A stretch of 12,826 nucleotides of DNA, taken from positions 867,249 to 880,074 of the forward strand of contig MU646334.1 in NCBI GenBank assembly GCA_026770585.1, in the 5' to 3' direction. Below are positions 12,774-12,826 of the stretch, in pieces. The translations under genes and the position numbers were made by a program. Position 1 is the first letter of the stretch. Every line of letters starts with the position of its first letter. Under the pieces are notes generated by a model. That model was not told the DNA's origin and did no database searches. It saw nothing but the letters and a program-made list of their open reading frames with translations. Source of the DNA: Baffinella frigidus (lineage: Eukaryota; Cryptophyceae; Cryptomonadales; Baffinellaceae).

Positions 12774-12826
12774 CGCGCGCGCGAGAGAGAGGGAGAGAGC
12801 GGGGGAGAGAGAGAGGGAGAGAGAGG
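12743..12826. repeat. Purine tract with a GC alternation
   Basis: (GA)n with AAAGA and GGGA variants and a short (GC)n run at about 12772-12783, continuing to the window end. Confidence 0.9.

Overview
This looks like nuclear DNA of a eukaryote. The reasons are: exon-like blocks with very GC-rich third codon positions, bounded by GT...AG splice sites and lying on both strands; long (GA)n and purine tracts; dense inverted-repeat elements; and degenerate TTTAGGG/TTTCGGG arrays. The telomere-like unit and GC-rich exons would suit a green-lineage alga, but this is an inference and no gene here names the organism. I saw no rRNA, tRNA, CRISPR array or bacterial operon structure.

Layout. 1-2000 is repeat-built: an A/B/C repeat cluster, a short inverted-repeat element (K1, with a partial inverted mate K2), and a higher-order tandem array. 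2000-3190 holds duplicated blocks and telomere-like and TGGGTGT arrays. 3194-5041 (minus) is a two-exon gene model whose 1.1 kb intron is filled by a TTCGGG-type array. 5230-5820 has two fold-back elements. 5985-6675 (minus) is a three-exon gene model of 141 codons with TPR-like helical hairpins. 6940-7059 (plus) is a basic, lysine-rich exon. 7106-8151 is a candidate 1 kb element with terminal inverted repeats. 8163-9200 mixes a duplicated 127 bp block, two fold-backs and broken plus-strand coding sequence. 9515-9900 has a 48 bp tandem array and a fold-back. 9942-11335 carries five copies or pieces of an approximately 117 bp fold-back element (H family). 11220-12235 (minus) is a third exon series, broken up by element K3, a nested inverted repeat and GA tracts. 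The window ends in a palindrome and a purine tract.

The most interesting pattern concerns the introns. In two independent minus-strand genes, the exon edge together with its splice site is duplicated, and the inserted or expanded DNA lies between the copies, so that the extra DNA becomes intron. The window also contains an internal empty-site comparison showing that the H element inserts at TA, and paired changes between two K copies that keep a hairpin.

All gene models are read by eye without alignment or transcript support. Protein families are mostly unassigned.
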